The notes: generated by a model from the sequence alone, not told the origin. A stretch of 64,000 bases of DNA from Maricaulis sp. (GCF_030149235.1 NZ_JASBRW010000004.1:61737-125736); one strand, 5' to 3'; positions 18,181 through 27,861 are shown, counted from the first letter of the stretch. A program made the numbers and translations.

Positions 18181-18822
18181 TCAGGCCTCGTCCGCTTCGG
18201 CTTTCTGGTATTTGAACAGCAGCGGTAATTGCGCCGCGGCGAACAGCATGGAGGCGACAAGCACGCCGAGCTTGGCGTTTGACCAGAAGGCTTCGGTCAG
18301 GACCAGACCGTCGAACCAGCGCGCGCTTTCCGGCACGACGGTATCGGTGATGTGGCGCCACATCACCTCATTGGCCAGGGCCAGGACCTGGAACCAGAGT
18401 GCCCAGCGGACAGCCAGCAGCGTCCAGGCTTCATCCGGCAGGTCGAAAATATGTTCGAAGAAGATCTTCCAGACATTATGCCCGGCTGCGATCGAGCCAA
18501 GGACGAGGAAGGACAGGAAGATATTGATGATGGTCGGCTTGATGTAGATGAAGATCGGGTCCTGCAACCAGATCCCCATGGCCCCAAAGCCCAGCACGAT
18601 AATCGTGGTGAAGACCAGCATCGGCGGAATGCGGTTCTCGATCCGGATCGACGCGACCAGGGCGATGGTGACCGCGATCATATAGGCCCCGGTGCCAATA
18701 TAAAGCGCCTGATCCGGCACATAGAAACGGCACACATTGTAGACGAGGATCCAGACCGCGATCGGGCCGGCATCAATCATCAGGCGGGAGGATTGCTCGG
18801 TAGTGGACTGGGACTGGCTCAC
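18181..18822 (-). CDS. yciB: Inner membrane septation protein A family (YciB/IspZ)
   Basis: A 213-residue membrane protein with five to six hydrophobic helices. The family pattern is present: early RLMIDAGPIAVW, then IPPMLVFTTIIVLGFGAMGIW, the motif DPIFIYIKPTIINIF and a late NEVMWRH. YciB is linked to cell envelope integrity and division. Translation starts at GTG 18822, with GGGAG seven bases upstream. It is 13 bases from the end of the EamA gene on the same strand, so the order mtaB-ftsY-EamA-yciB is likely one operon; the ftsY-yciB neighbourhood is common in alphaproteobacteria. Confidence 0.9.
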   Translation of the reverse strand: MSQSQSTTEQSSRLMIDAGPIAVWILVYNVCRFYVPDQALYIGTGAYMIAVTIALVASIRIENRIPPMLVFTTIIVLGFGAMGIWLQDPIFIYIKPTIINIFLSFLVLGSIAAGHNVWKIFFEHIFDLPDEAWTLLAVRWALWFQVLALANEVMWRHITDTVVPESARWFDGLVLTEAFWSNAKLGVLVASMLFAAAQLPLLFKYQKAEADEA

Positions 18823-18834
18823 ATTTTTCTCCCG

Positions 18835-19689
18835 TCAGGTCGACATCATACGCATTACTACGAGCCCGAAGGCCAAAAGGATTGCCAGGGCGATGCGTCT
18901 TGGGCCGAAGGGTTCTTTCAGGACCCAGGCCGCGAGTAAAGCGCCAAACACGACAGAGGTCTCGCGCAAAGCCGACATCGGGCCGACCGGGGCTACGGAA
19001 AATGCATATAAAGCAAAGCCGTAGGACCCGCTTCCAAAGATTGCCGCGACCGTGCCCCAGCGAAGCTCCTGGCGGATCAGACCGGGCAGGGAGCGGCCGC
19101 GCCGGATCGCGGCGGTTGCGGTGATCGGGATCGATGTGACGATCAAAAACCAGCCGACATAGACCAGCGGATTGCCGGCGGCGCGGGCTCCGGCGGCGTC
19201 ATTGACGGAATAGAGCGCGGTCATCATCGCTGCGATGGCAGCAAAGCCCAGCGCAGCCAGTTTCGGTGCGCCGCCTTTCTCGGGCCAGCCAAACCCCAGC
19301 ACGGCGAGCGAGGCGATGGCGAGGCCCAGGATTTCCCAGGCCGACAGGCTCTCGCCGAGAAATGCCAGCGCGGCAATGGCGGCCAGCGCCGGGGCGCCGC
19401 CCCGCATGACCGGGTAGACCAGGCCCATATCCCCACGCTCATAGGCAGCGATCATCGCCATCTGAAAGACCCAGTGCAGCACCGCCCCGATCAGCAGAAA
19501 ACGCCAGACTTCCCAATCGGGTAACGGGTTGAGGAGAACGATGGGCAGGTAGAAAATCGCTCCTGCCAACATCATGACAGCCCGGAAGGTCAGCCGGTCT
19601 TCGGCGCGTTTGGTCAGCAGCCCCATGACCGCGTGCAGGGAGGCCGAAGCCAGCATGGCAAGCGAGGCGAGCGGAAGGGCCTCGCTCAA
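18835..19689 (-). CDS. EamA/DMT-family transporter
   Basis: A 284-residue membrane protein of about ten helices, with the two-repeat layout of EamA (drug/metabolite) permeases. Visible hallmarks are PVMRGGAPALAAIAALAFLGE at the end of the first repeat and SALRETSVVFGALLAAWVLKEPFG at the end of the second. Transported substrate unknown. Translation appears to start at TTG 19689, with GAGGG seven bases upstream; the next ATG would remove the first membrane helix. It follows ftsY by three bases, so it is cotranscribed. Confidence 0.85.
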   Translation of the reverse strand: MSEALPLASLAMLASASLHAVMGLLTKRAEDRLTFRAVMMLAGAIFYLPIVLLNPLPDWEVWRFLLIGAVLHWVFQMAMIAAYERGDMGLVYPVMRGGAPALAAIAALAFLGESLSAWEILGLAIASLAVLGFGWPEKGGAPKLAALGFAAIAAMMTALYSVNDAAGARAAGNPLVYVGWFLIVTSIPITATAAIRRGRSLPGLIRQELRWGTVAAIFGSGSYGFALYAFSVAPVGPMSALRETSVVFGALLAAWVLKEPFGPRRIALAILLAFGLVVMRMMST

Positions 19690-19692
19690 ACC

Positions 19693-20622
19693 CTAACCCT
19701 CGAGTCCGGCAAGGGCGCGGGAGAAGCCTTCGGCGTTGAAGGGCTGCAAGTCCTCTTCGCCTTCGCCGATGCCGATATAGTGGATCGGCAACTGGAACTT
19801 CTCGGCCACCTGGACCAGCGCCCCGCCTTTCGCGGTGCCGTCCAGCTTGGTCATGATGACACCGCTGACATCGGAGGCCTCCATGAAGGCCTGGGCCTGG
19901 GACACGGCATTGGAGCCGACCGTGCCGTCGAGCACCAGCAGAACCTCATGTGGCGCATCGGGGATTTTCTTGCGGATCACCCGGACGATCTTCTTGAGCT
20001 CTTCCATCAGCTCGGACTTGTTCTGCAGCCGCCCAGCCGTATCGATCAGAACGACATCGCGGCCCTCGGCCTGCGCCTGTTCCAGGGCGTCAAAGGCCAG
20101 CCCCGCGGCATCGGCACCGATCTCGCGCTTGACCACAGGCGCCTTGGCGCGCTCGGCCCAGACCGACACCTGTTCGATGGCCGCCGCGCGGAAAGTATCG
20201 CCGGCGACGAGCAAGGGATTGCGGCCCTCGCGTTTCAGCTTGACGGCGATCTTGCCGAGCGTCGTGGTTTTGCCCGAGCCGTTGACGCCGACGAAGAGAA
20301 CGACGCGGGGCTGTTCGCCGTCGAGGGCCAGCGGGCGTTCGAGCGGTTCGAGGGTTTCTGCCACCACCTCGGCCAGGGCCTCGCGCACTTCCTCGTCGGA
20401 GACTTCCTTGTCGAAACGGTCCTTGGCCAGGCGTTCGGTGACGCGCATGGCAGCCTGGGCGCCCAGGTCTGCCGCAATCAGCGTGTCTTCCAGCTCCTCG
20501 AGCGCTTCAGCATCCAGCTTGCGCTTGGTGAAGATCGCCGTGACGCTTTCGCCGAGCTTGGAGGAGGTGCGCTTGAGGCCGGCGGCCAGTCGGGAAAAGA
20601 AACCCGGCTTCTTCTCACTCAT
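19693..20622 (-). CDS. ftsY: Signal recognition particle receptor FtsY
   Basis: SRP receptor GTPase that docks ribosome-SRP complexes at the membrane for insertion of inner membrane proteins. The 309-residue protein has the helical N domain (about 1-90) and the NG GTPase core: G1 GVNGSGKTTTLGK, the DTFRAAAIEQ motif, G3 DTAGR and G4 TKLDGTAKGG. The long acidic A domain seen in Escherichia coli is missing, as is common in alphaproteobacteria; a short basic amphipathic start (KKPGFFSRLAAGLKR) probably binds the membrane. The ATG overlaps the mtaB stop codon (ATGA). Confidence 0.97.
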   Translation of the reverse strand: MSEKKPGFFSRLAAGLKRTSSKLGESVTAIFTKRKLDAEALEELEDTLIAADLGAQAAMRVTERLAKDRFDKEVSDEEVREALAEVVAETLEPLERPLALDGEQPRVVLFVGVNGSGKTTTLGKIAVKLKREGRNPLLVAGDTFRAAAIEQVSVWAERAKAPVVKREIGADAAGLAFDALEQAQAEGRDVVLIDTAGRLQNKSELMEELKKIVRVIRKKIPDAPHEVLLVLDGTVGSNAVSQAQAFMEASDVSGVIMTKLDGTAKGGALVQVAEKFQLPIHYIGIGEGEEDLQPFNAEGFSRALAGLEG

Positions 20623-21956
20623 TGAGACAAAATCCCGTGCAGTTCACGCCCGTCATGGCGCGAAACCTCAATATTCACAAGAGCTCCCGGTCGAGGGGCC
20701 GTATTTTCGTCAAACCGGATGGCGGCAAAATTGGCGGCCCGGGCAAAACCGGGGCGCTCTACCAAAGCGCCCTCGATACGGCCGATCATGCCGTCGAGAT
20801 GCTGTTCCAGCGCCGCTTCCGCCCTGGCTCGCAATTGCTGGGCGCGATCCTTGATCAGGGCGCGGTCGAGCTGCGGCATGCGGGCTGCCGGTGTGCCCGG
20901 GCGCGGCGAAAACGGGAAAACGTGCAGATAGGCCAGGTGGCATTCATCCACCAGAGCCAGCGAATTGGCGAACATCGCGTCGGTCTCGGTGGGGAAACCG
21001 GCAATGATATCGGCGCCAAAGGCAATCTCGGGACGCTTGGCTTTCAATCCCTGGCACAGGGCGATGGCATCTTCGCGCGAATGACGCCGTTTCATGCGCT
21101 TGAGGATCATATTGTCGCCGGCCTGGAGCGAAAGATGCAGATAGGGCGCGATCCGTGCCTCACCGGTGACCGCGTCGAACAGGGCGTCGTCGATCTCGAT
21201 GGCATCGATGGAGGACAGGCGCAGTCGCGGCAGATCCGGTACCTGGGTCAGGATCGCCTGAACCAGCCGGCCCAATTGCGGTTCGCCTGGCAGGTCGCCA
21301 CCCCAGGAGGTCAGGTCGACCCCGGTCAGCACCACCTCGCTATGGCCCTTGTCGACCAGTGCCTTGATCTGGTCGACGACCTCGCCGGCCGGGACCGAGC
21401 GGGAATTGCCGCGGCCATAGGGGATAATGCAGAAGGTGCAGCGATGATCGCAGCCGTTCTGAACCTGGACATAGGCGCGGGCGCGATTGTCCATGCCGTC
21501 GACGAGATGGCCGGCGGTTTCACGCACGCTCATGATGTCGTTGACGCGCACTTTCTCGCTGCCGCCGAGCAAGGTTGCCGGCTCGAAGGTCTCGGCCTTG
21601 AGCTTGTCATCATTGCCGATCACGCGATCGACCTCGTCCATCTTGGCGAACATGTCCGGGTCGACCTGGGCGGCACAGCCGGTGACGATGATCTTCGCGT
21701 CCGGGTTTTCGCGGCGGGCGCGGCGGATCTGCTGGCGTGCCTGGCGCACGGCCTCATTGGTCACGGCGCAGGTATTGACCAGAATAGCGTTGGTCAGCCC
21801 CTTTTCGCGCGCATGCTGACGCATCACCTCGCTCTCCCAACCATTGAGGCGGCAGCCGAAAGTCATGATGTCGAGGCCTGGCTCCCCGGGCGTTTGCACC
21901 TGGGACGGCGTGTCGGCTCCGGACGCGGCAGGATTGTCGTCACGCGCTTGGGTCAT
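20619..21956 (-). CDS. mtaB: tRNA t6A37 methylthiotransferase MtaB
   Basis: Radical SAM enzyme that adds a methylthio group to N6-threonylcarbamoyladenosine at tRNA position 37. The N-terminal methylthiotransferase domain supplies the auxiliary cluster cysteines (FGCRLNGWES, NTCAVTNEA, TGCAAQ); the radical SAM cluster motif is CDHRCTFCIIPYGRG (CxxxCxxC). A C-terminal TRAM-like segment with GALVNIEV is present. The FGCR(L)N start distinguishes MtaB from MiaB and RimO. About 30 N-terminal residues before the first domain look disordered. Position just upstream of ftsY on the same strand is frequent in alphaproteobacteria (dapF-mtaB-ftsY). Confidence 0.93.
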   Translation of the reverse strand: MTQARDDNPAASGADTPSQVQTPGEPGLDIMTFGCRLNGWESEVMRQHAREKGLTNAILVNTCAVTNEAVRQARQQIRRARRENPDAKIIVTGCAAQVDPDMFAKMDEVDRVIGNDDKLKAETFEPATLLGGSEKVRVNDIMSVRETAGHLVDGMDNRARAYVQVQNGCDHRCTFCIIPYGRGNSRSVPAGEVVDQIKALVDKGHSEVVLTGVDLTSWGGDLPGEPQLGRLVQAILTQVPDLPRLRLSSIDAIEIDDALFDAVTGEARIAPYLHLSLQAGDNMILKRMKRRHSREDAIALCQGLKAKRPEIAFGADIIAGFPTETDAMFANSLALVDECHLAYLHVFPFSPRPGTPAARMPQLDRALIKDRAQQLRARAEAALEQHLDGMIGRIEGALVERPGFARAANFAAIRFDENTAPRPGALVNIEVSRHDGRELHGILSQ

Positions 21957-22115
21957 GGCCGCTGGATAAGGGGGCTGGAGGGCGGATTGTCAAGCAGGAC
22001 GGCTCAGGCCGCCGGTGTGAAGCGCTACCCCGGGGTCGGCCATCAGGCCAGTGCCAACGAGAACGGGCGGCTCATTGAGCCGCCCGTTGATCATCTGGCT
22101 ACGGCAGGCAGGCGA

Positions 22116-23957
22116 TCACTCCGCCGCAGCGGCTTCCTGCTCGTCCATCCAGCGCCGCATCTTGGCTTCCAGCGCGGAGAGCGGCATGGCGCCGTCTTGC
22201 AGCAGGGTGTCGTGGAAATCGCGGATGTCGAAATTCTCGCCCAGGCGTTCCTCGGCCTCGGCGCGCAGATCGCGCATCAACAGCTCGCCGGTCTTGTAGG
22301 CCAGGGCCTGGCCCGGCCAGGCGATATAGCGCAGGACCTCGGTGCGCACATTGTGCGGAGCCAGGGCGGAGTTCTCGAGCAGGCAGGCTTCGGCCTCCTC
22401 GCGCGTCCAGCCCATATAGTGCATGCCGGTATCGACCACGAGGCGGCAGGCGCGCCACATCTCATAGGTCAAGCGGCCGAAATGCTCGTACGGCGTGCGG
22501 TAGAGGCCCATATCGATGGCGAGGTTCTCCGTGTAAAGGCCCCAGCCCTCGCCGAAGGCCGTGATATAGGTCTGCTGGCGGAAGGCCGGCACGTTTTCCA
22601 GCTCGCGGGCGATGGCGATCTGGTGGTGATGGCCCGGTACCGCCTCGTGCACGGTCAGTGCCGGCAGGACGTAGAGCGGGCGCTGGTTGAGGGCGTAGGT
22701 GTTGACCATATAGCCTCCGGCAATGCCGCGTTCCGGATCGCCCGGCCAGTAGCGGCCGGTCGTGTAGGTCGGCGCCATGGTCGCCGGGACCGCGCGCACG
22801 CCATAGGGCAGCCGCGGCAAATTGCCGAAGAAGCGCGGCATGGCGTCGTCCGCCAGCTTGGACAGGTAGGCCGCGTGCATCAGCAGCTCTTCTTCCGTCT
22901 CGGCGTAGAATTGCGGATCGGTGCGCAGGAAGTTGAGGAAGTCGGCGAACGACCCTTCAAACCCGGTCTCGGCGATGACTTCTTCCATCTCGCCACGAAT
23001 GCGGGCGACTTCGGCGAGGCCGCGCTGGTGCACTTCCTCTGGCGAGGTGTCCAGCGTCGTGTGATAGCGCGTCACGGACTGGTAGTATTCGCGGCCCCCC
23101 GGCACGTCGGAAATACCGATCGTGTCGCGGGATCCCTCGTAATACTCGCCCTGGAAGAAGTTCAGCAGGTTTTCATAGGCCGGCAGAACCGTTTCATTGA
23201 TGGCGGCCATGGCTTCGTCGCGCAGGCGGGTGCGCTCGCCCTCGTCGAGTGCCTCGGGCAGCGCATCGATTGGCGCGATGAGCATGTCGCGCAGCGTTTC
23301 CGGATCGTTGAGGCTCTCCATCTGCGAGATGACACCGTCGACGATGATGCGTGGCTGGGTGAAGCCGGTCTCGATGCCTTCGCGCATCCAGGTGATATTC
23401 TGGTCGAACACGCCGGGAATGCCATTGAGGCGCTGGATCCAGGCCTCGCCCTCCTCGATCGTCCGCGGACGGGTGGAGGAGGCGGCATAGGTCGGCCCGG
23501 TGAAGAAGCCGCTATCGGACATGAAGGGCGTGCGCGAGGTGTCGAACTGGGCCAGTTCGACCTGGAATTTGAGCAGGTAGTCGAGAACGACATAGGAAAC
23601 CTGCTCGCTCTCGGTCAGCGTAGCTACATCGATGGCTTCCAAGCGCTCCAGGAATTCCGCTTGGCGTGCGGTCTGGGCGGCTTGCGCTTCGCGGGAGATG
23701 TCATCCCACTGGCCCATGGCCTCGACATCGCCCCGGCGGGCGCGGGCATTCGTGCTGTTCTCCACCCGATAGGCTTCGAACTCCTCGATCAGCGCATTGA
23801 AGGCGACAGAGGCTTCGCTTTCTGCCACAGCGGCTGCTTGGGCGGCCGTGCTCTCAGCAGCGGTCTCGGGCGCCTGGTCGGCCGGAGCAGGCGCTTCAGT
23901 GGCGGGTTGGCAGGCGGCGACCAGCAGGCTGGCGGCGGCGATTGGAACAAGACGCAT
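22116..23957 (-). CDS. DUF885 family secreted metallopeptidase-like lipoprotein
   Basis: A 613-residue protein with a lipoprotein signal (LLVAAC at about residue 16), an Ala/Pro/Glu-rich linker, then a large helical domain. The DUF885 hallmark HEAVPGHHHQ (near residue 440) is a zinc-peptidase-like HExxxxH motif; further motifs are GEGWGLYTE and WPGQALAYKTGE, both standard in the family. Proteins of this family are thought to be zinc-dependent carboxypeptidase-like enzymes related to M32, but their substrates are mostly unknown. The ATG at 23957 has GGGGAG upstream. It lies next to a second secreted peptidase gene on the same strand. Confidence 0.88.
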   Translation of the reverse strand: MRLVPIAAASLLVAACQPATEAPAPADQAPETAAESTAAQAAAVAESEASVAFNALIEEFEAYRVENSTNARARRGDVEAMGQWDDISREAQAAQTARQAEFLERLEAIDVATLTESEQVSYVVLDYLLKFQVELAQFDTSRTPFMSDSGFFTGPTYAASSTRPRTIEEGEAWIQRLNGIPGVFDQNITWMREGIETGFTQPRIIVDGVISQMESLNDPETLRDMLIAPIDALPEALDEGERTRLRDEAMAAINETVLPAYENLLNFFQGEYYEGSRDTIGISDVPGGREYYQSVTRYHTTLDTSPEEVHQRGLAEVARIRGEMEEVIAETGFEGSFADFLNFLRTDPQFYAETEEELLMHAAYLSKLADDAMPRFFGNLPRLPYGVRAVPATMAPTYTTGRYWPGDPERGIAGGYMVNTYALNQRPLYVLPALTVHEAVPGHHHQIAIARELENVPAFRQQTYITAFGEGWGLYTENLAIDMGLYRTPYEHFGRLTYEMWRACRLVVDTGMHYMGWTREEAEACLLENSALAPHNVRTEVLRYIAWPGQALAYKTGELLMRDLRAEAEERLGENFDIRDFHDTLLQDGAMPLSALEAKMRRWMDEQEAAAAE

Positions 23958-24034
23958 GAGTTCTCCCCTTATTACCGGTCTCGGCAATTCCTGTGTCGGC
24001 GCACACTGTGTAGCCGGACAAGTCGGGGAGCAAT

Positions 24035-25735
24035 CTAGTTCAATGGACGTCCGGCGATAAGGGCCGCGCAGCCATTGGTCTGTAAATCGCCCTCTCCGGG
24101 GATGATGTGCTGGCCGCGTTCAACAGAGCCATCGGTCGGCCTGTAGGACATTTCCGTCACCGTCCCATCTTCCAGACGCACCCGGAAAACACTGTCGACG
24201 CTGGCATTGCCATAGCTGCCGCCAATGCGGCCTTCGAACGTCATGCCCGGCGCGAACCCGGCTGCTGCCGCCGGCCCGTCCGGGTCGACAGAGACGAGAA
24301 CAAACTCGCCCGCCTCATTGCGCATGCCTTCCATGCCATAGACGAAGCGCGGCCGCTCGAATTGTTCGACCGTACCGCAAGCACCGAAACTGTCCTCTGG
24401 CAACGCGACCGGCTCGCCCTGCATGATATGGCGCTCTACGAGTTCGCTGATATCGAGGCCGGTGACCTCCTGGGTGACCCGTGTGAGGCGTCGAGCCGGA
24501 GCTCCCTCCTCCCCCGTTTCGCGTAGGGCGAACATGACATCGTCGAGATCCTGCGACCCGTCGCTGTGCATGCGGATCAGGTGATCGAGCAAACCGGCGA
24601 ACACCATGCCGCGGTGATAGGCGAGGCGCTGATACGGTGCGCTCGACCAGAATCCGCCAACAATGCCGCTATTCGGGGCTCCGCGGACCGGCGAGAAACT
24701 GTCCTCCAGCAAGGCTTCATTCCAGTTTGCGATGGCCGTCTGTGCATCCCAGACCCCGCCAAGGACGCCGGCCCGCTGGGTCAGGAAGTCGGTGAAGCCT
24801 TCGGAGAACCAGTAATCGGCAATCTGTTCTTCTGAGCCCTCAATAAACCCGCCCAGCCGCACCGGGTTTCAGGTGTGGACGTGCTCGTGCTGGAGAATGC
24901 GCAACAGTGTCATGGCATCGCCGTTATCGGTGGCGAAAAAGGCAAAGCTGTCGGCCAGGTTGGTGCCGCCGAGGGTGGAATAATTGGGCTGCGAGATCAG
25001 CGGCAGGGCTGTGACCAGGAAGGGCTCGCCCTGTGTGCCCCAATAGGTCTGGTTGGCGCGGAGAACGCCTTCAACGCCGGAGAAGAAGTCCGCATCGGAG
25101 AAACCGATATCGCCGCGCATGGCCACGCGGAGGGGGGCACCCGCGATATCGGCTTCGGACAGGCGGAAGTCACCGGCGACGATAACCGAGGTGAGGAAAT
25201 CCTCCGCGTCCGGCTCGCCTTCGTGCTGCAGGTCGGAAATCAGAGGCCAGGCCTCAGTGTTGTCGTTCTGCCAGAGGCCGAAGCGGTAATCGGTCAAATT
25301 CTGTGGATAGATGAAGACGGTATGTCCGATCATGTGGACATAGTCCTCAGTGACCACCGGGCGGTAATAGTCATGGGCCAGTGCGTCCGGATCGCCGGGA
25401 CGGTCTGGTATGATGCGCCATTGCAGTGCGATGCGTGCGCCTGGTTCGTGCCGGATCAGTCTTTCGCTGGCGCTGTCACCGTCGGCCAGTTCGCCGGCAC
25501 TCAGAAGGGTAAGGTCCGAGACGTTTTTCCAGAGGTCCGCCTCGCCGCCCCACTCATTGGGCAGGATGACAGCCGTTTCGCCGTCCTCTTCGCCGGTGAA
25601 TACCAGGCTCATGCGAACATCGGCGATCTCACCGGCGCGCGGCGTCACCTCAATCGTATAGAGCGCCATGTCCGCCGCTGCGGTCATCGGGCTGGTCTGT
25701 GCTGCAAGAGCAGCCGCCAAGGCGGTGAGTGTCAT
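24035..25735 (-). pseudogene. M61-type aminopeptidase interrupted by an in-frame TGA
   Basis: Two halves in one frame make a 566-codon protein like M61 glycyl aminopeptidases: signal peptide (MTLTALAAALAAQ), an N-terminal beta domain with IEVTPRAG, the zinc motif HEHVHT, the third zinc ligand in YWFSEGFTDFL, and a C-terminal PDZ-like region (VSVDPDGPAAAAGFAPGM). Right after HEHVHT the family has Trp-Asn; here the codon is TGA (24871-24869), followed by AACCCG. A single TGG to TGA change explains it. No other frameshift or stop is present and codon use is normal on both sides, so the lesion is recent, a sequencing error, or is read through. An internal GTG at 24862 could restart translation but would lack both histidines. 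Confidence 0.8.
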
Positions 25736-25817
25736 TCTGGTCCCCGGTCCATATCGCTTTTCGATAAATGCCTTCTCGCAGAGAAAGCGAATCGGGGCCA
25801 ATTAAGCTTTGGAAAGA

Positions 25818-26696
25818 TTAGTTCTTGAGGCGGAATCTCTGCGTCAGGCCGAGACGTTTGGTGACAAGCTCATCGACTTTCCGGGCTGGCAGGAGTTTCG
25901 GCAGCGTCCAGTTGGTGAAGCGCTGGGGCACGATGGCATAACGGAAATTCGGCTTGGCGTCGGTGAAGGCGCGATAGACGCGATCGGCGATCTTGGACGG
26001 CGGGAAACCCTTCTCGCCCATGCTTGACATGTAATTCCGAAGGCCGACCAGGGCATCGTAGAAGACCGACTTCTCATAGCCGGAGACATCCACCTCGTCC
26101 GACTTGGCCCAAATCGGGGTCGACACCGCGCCGGGGCCGATCACGATGACCTGGATGCCGAAGACATTGAGTTCGCGGCGCAGGGATTTCGACAGGCCTT
26201 CAAGACCGTGCTTGGAGGCGGCGTAAGGCGCGAGGAATGGAGCGCCCATCTCGCCGGCCATGGACGACATCATCACGATCCGGCCCGGCGGCCCCTCCAG
26301 TGCAAGATCAGCCCCGAGAAGCGGTCCGAAAGCCTGGGTGACGCGCAGCTGGCCGGTCAGATTGATGGCAATCTGGCGCTCGAAATCCTCGATTGGCAGT
26401 TCCAGGATCGGGCCGGCCACGGCGACGCCCGCATTATTGACCAGACCATTAAGCGTACGACCGTCCAGCGCGTCGCGGACCTGGGCGGCGGCCTTGTCGA
26501 TCGCCGGCTGATCGGTCACGTCCATGAAGAGCGGGGTGACGCTGTCGCCGAAAGCATCGGTGAGTCGCTTGGCGTCTTCCGGCTTTCGCACGGCGGCGAA
26601 GACATGCCATTTCTTGGATACGAGTTTTTCGACGCAGCCATAACCGATACCGGTCGATGCGCCGGTGACGACGGCGGTTTTCTGGGTCTTGCTCAC
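25818..26696 (-). CDS. Short-chain dehydrogenase/reductase
   Basis: A 292-residue NAD(P)-dependent oxidoreductase of the classical SDR family. Dinucleotide site TGASTGIGYG (residues about 11-20), NNAG motif LVNNAGVAV, catalytic Ser in MMSSMAG and the YxxxK pair YAASK, then PGAVSTPIW. R in VRKPEDAKRL after strand two suggests NADP preference. A C-terminal extension of about 50 residues beyond the core (ending RLGLTQRF) is shared with the neighbouring paralogue. GTG start at 26696, preceded by GAGGGAG. Substrate unknown. It lies 63 bases downstream of the second SDR gene, probably in one transcript. Confidence 0.88.
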   Translation of the reverse strand: MSKTQKTAVVTGASTGIGYGCVEKLVSKKWHVFAAVRKPEDAKRLTDAFGDSVTPLFMDVTDQPAIDKAAAQVRDALDGRTLNGLVNNAGVAVAGPILELPIEDFERQIAINLTGQLRVTQAFGPLLGADLALEGPPGRIVMMSSMAGEMGAPFLAPYAASKHGLEGLSKSLRRELNVFGIQVIVIGPGAVSTPIWAKSDEVDVSGYEKSVFYDALVGLRNYMSSMGEKGFPPSKIADRVYRAFTDAKPNFRYAIVPQRFTNWTLPKLLPARKVDELVTKRLGLTQRFRLKN

Positions 26697-26759
26697 TTGG
26701 ATCTCCCTCTTTGGCGGGGAAGTTAGCGCCTTTTGACGCTTTGGCCATGGCCGGGTGAG

Positions 26760-27623
26760 CTAGTCCTCAACAATTCCCGCCCGGCGCGCGATGATACGGT
26801 CGAGCATGCGTGCCGGCATCAGCTTGGGAAGGGTCCAGTTGTTGAACCGGTCGGGCACTACGGCATAGGCCAGGCGCGGCTCGGTCTCGGTGAGGGCGCG
26901 GAAGATGCGGTCAGCGATGATTTCCGGCTTGAGTCCTTTCGGGCCCATCGCGGTGAGGAAATCGCGAAAATGCGTCATTGCCGGATAGAGCGGGGAGTTG
27001 TGATAGGGCGTCGCATCAACCTCGCCGGCCTTTTCCCAGATCGGTGTCGCCACCATACCTGGTTCGATCATGATGACCTTGATACCGTAATGCTGCAGCT
27101 CAATGCGCAGGCATTTCGACAGGCCTTCGACCGCGTGCTTGGAGGCGAAATAGGGCGCCATGAAGGGAGAGCCGAGCTGCCCGGCGACCGAAGACAGCAT
27201 GACAATCCGGCCCGACTCGCCCGTGCGCGCCTTGTCGGTCCCCAGCAGCGGCCCGAAGGCCTGGGTGACGCGCAGGACCCCGGTGACATTGATGTCCATC
27301 TGCTGCTGGAATTCCTCGATCGGCAATTCCATCGCCGGCCCGCCCATGGCGACGCCGGCATTATTGACCAGCCCATCCAGGCGCCTGCCGCCCAGGGCTT
27401 CCGCGACCTGGCTGGCCGCCCGGGCGATGGAGGCGGCGTCCGTGACGTCCACCATCAGAACTGTGACGGCTTCGCCGAAAGCTGACTGGACCTCATCAGC
27501 TTCGGTTTGCGTCATCACGGTTGCGAAGACATGCCACCCCTCGGCCACGAGACGCTCCGTTGTCGCGCGTCCAATCCCCGAGACGGTACCAGTGACGACG
27601 GCGGTTTTTGAGTTTTGATGCAT
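26760..27623 (-). CDS. Short-chain dehydrogenase/reductase (tandem paralogue)
   Basis: A 287-residue classical SDR, clearly related along its whole length to the next gene (shared motifs ALGGRRLDGLVNNAGVAM, ELPIEEFQQQM, FGPLLGTD, YFASKHAVEGLSK, NWTLPKL). The dinucleotide motif is TGTVSGIGRA and the catalytic pair YFASK. The two genes look like an old tandem duplication. AGGAGG lies eight bases before the ATG. It is divergent from sdhC across 238 bases. The substrate cannot be deduced; the shared C-terminal LPKLMPARMLDRI segment hints at a common partner or membrane surface. Confidence 0.88.
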   Translation of the reverse strand: MHQNSKTAVVTGTVSGIGRATTERLVAEGWHVFATVMTQTEADEVQSAFGEAVTVLMVDVTDAASIARAASQVAEALGGRRLDGLVNNAGVAMGGPAMELPIEEFQQQMDINVTGVLRVTQAFGPLLGTDKARTGESGRIVMLSSVAGQLGSPFMAPYFASKHAVEGLSKCLRIELQHYGIKVIMIEPGMVATPIWEKAGEVDATPYHNSPLYPAMTHFRDFLTAMGPKGLKPEIIADRIFRALTETEPRLAYAVVPDRFNNWTLPKLMPARMLDRIIARRAGIVED

Positions 27624-27732
27624 CAGTTATGGCCTCCTGGAATCTTACGCTAAAGCGCTGTTGGGGCAGGACCAATCCTTAAGACGGTATGAAAAGTGTC
27701 GGCAAGTTGTCAGCGGGGTGCGCCGGGGCGCG

Positions 27733-27760
27733 TTGACCCTGACATTTCCCGGCCTATTGT
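27733..27760 (+). promoter_or_regulatory. Putative promoter of sdhCDAB
   Basis: TTGACC at 27733-27738 and TATTGT at 27755-27760 with a 16-base spacer, in the 238-base region between the divergent SDR gene and sdhC. This would leave a leader of about 95 bases. The -35 is a good match to the alphaproteobacterial housekeeping consensus and the -10 is fair. Confidence 0.4.
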
Positions 27761-27861
27761 GCCATCCCGATACTTATTCCTGTTGCGTGACGGGGCTTCA
27801 CGCGACGTTTCGCCGAACAAGAGACCGGCCCTCCCGGCCGATCAGAAGGAAGGGGCACCGC

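Noticed and set aside
20622..24038. Very long plus-strand open frame (over 1100 codons) opposite ftsY/mtaB/DUF885
   Set aside because: It is the antisense of well-supported mtaB and DUF885 genes; its translation is His/Ala/Gly/Arg-rich with no domain, a usual artefact of GC-rich codon bias.
24869..24871. TGA in the M61 gene as a selenocysteine codon
   Set aside because: The expected residue is Trp, which Sec would not replace, and no convincing SECIS-like hairpin was seen just downstream; mutation, error or readthrough are simpler.
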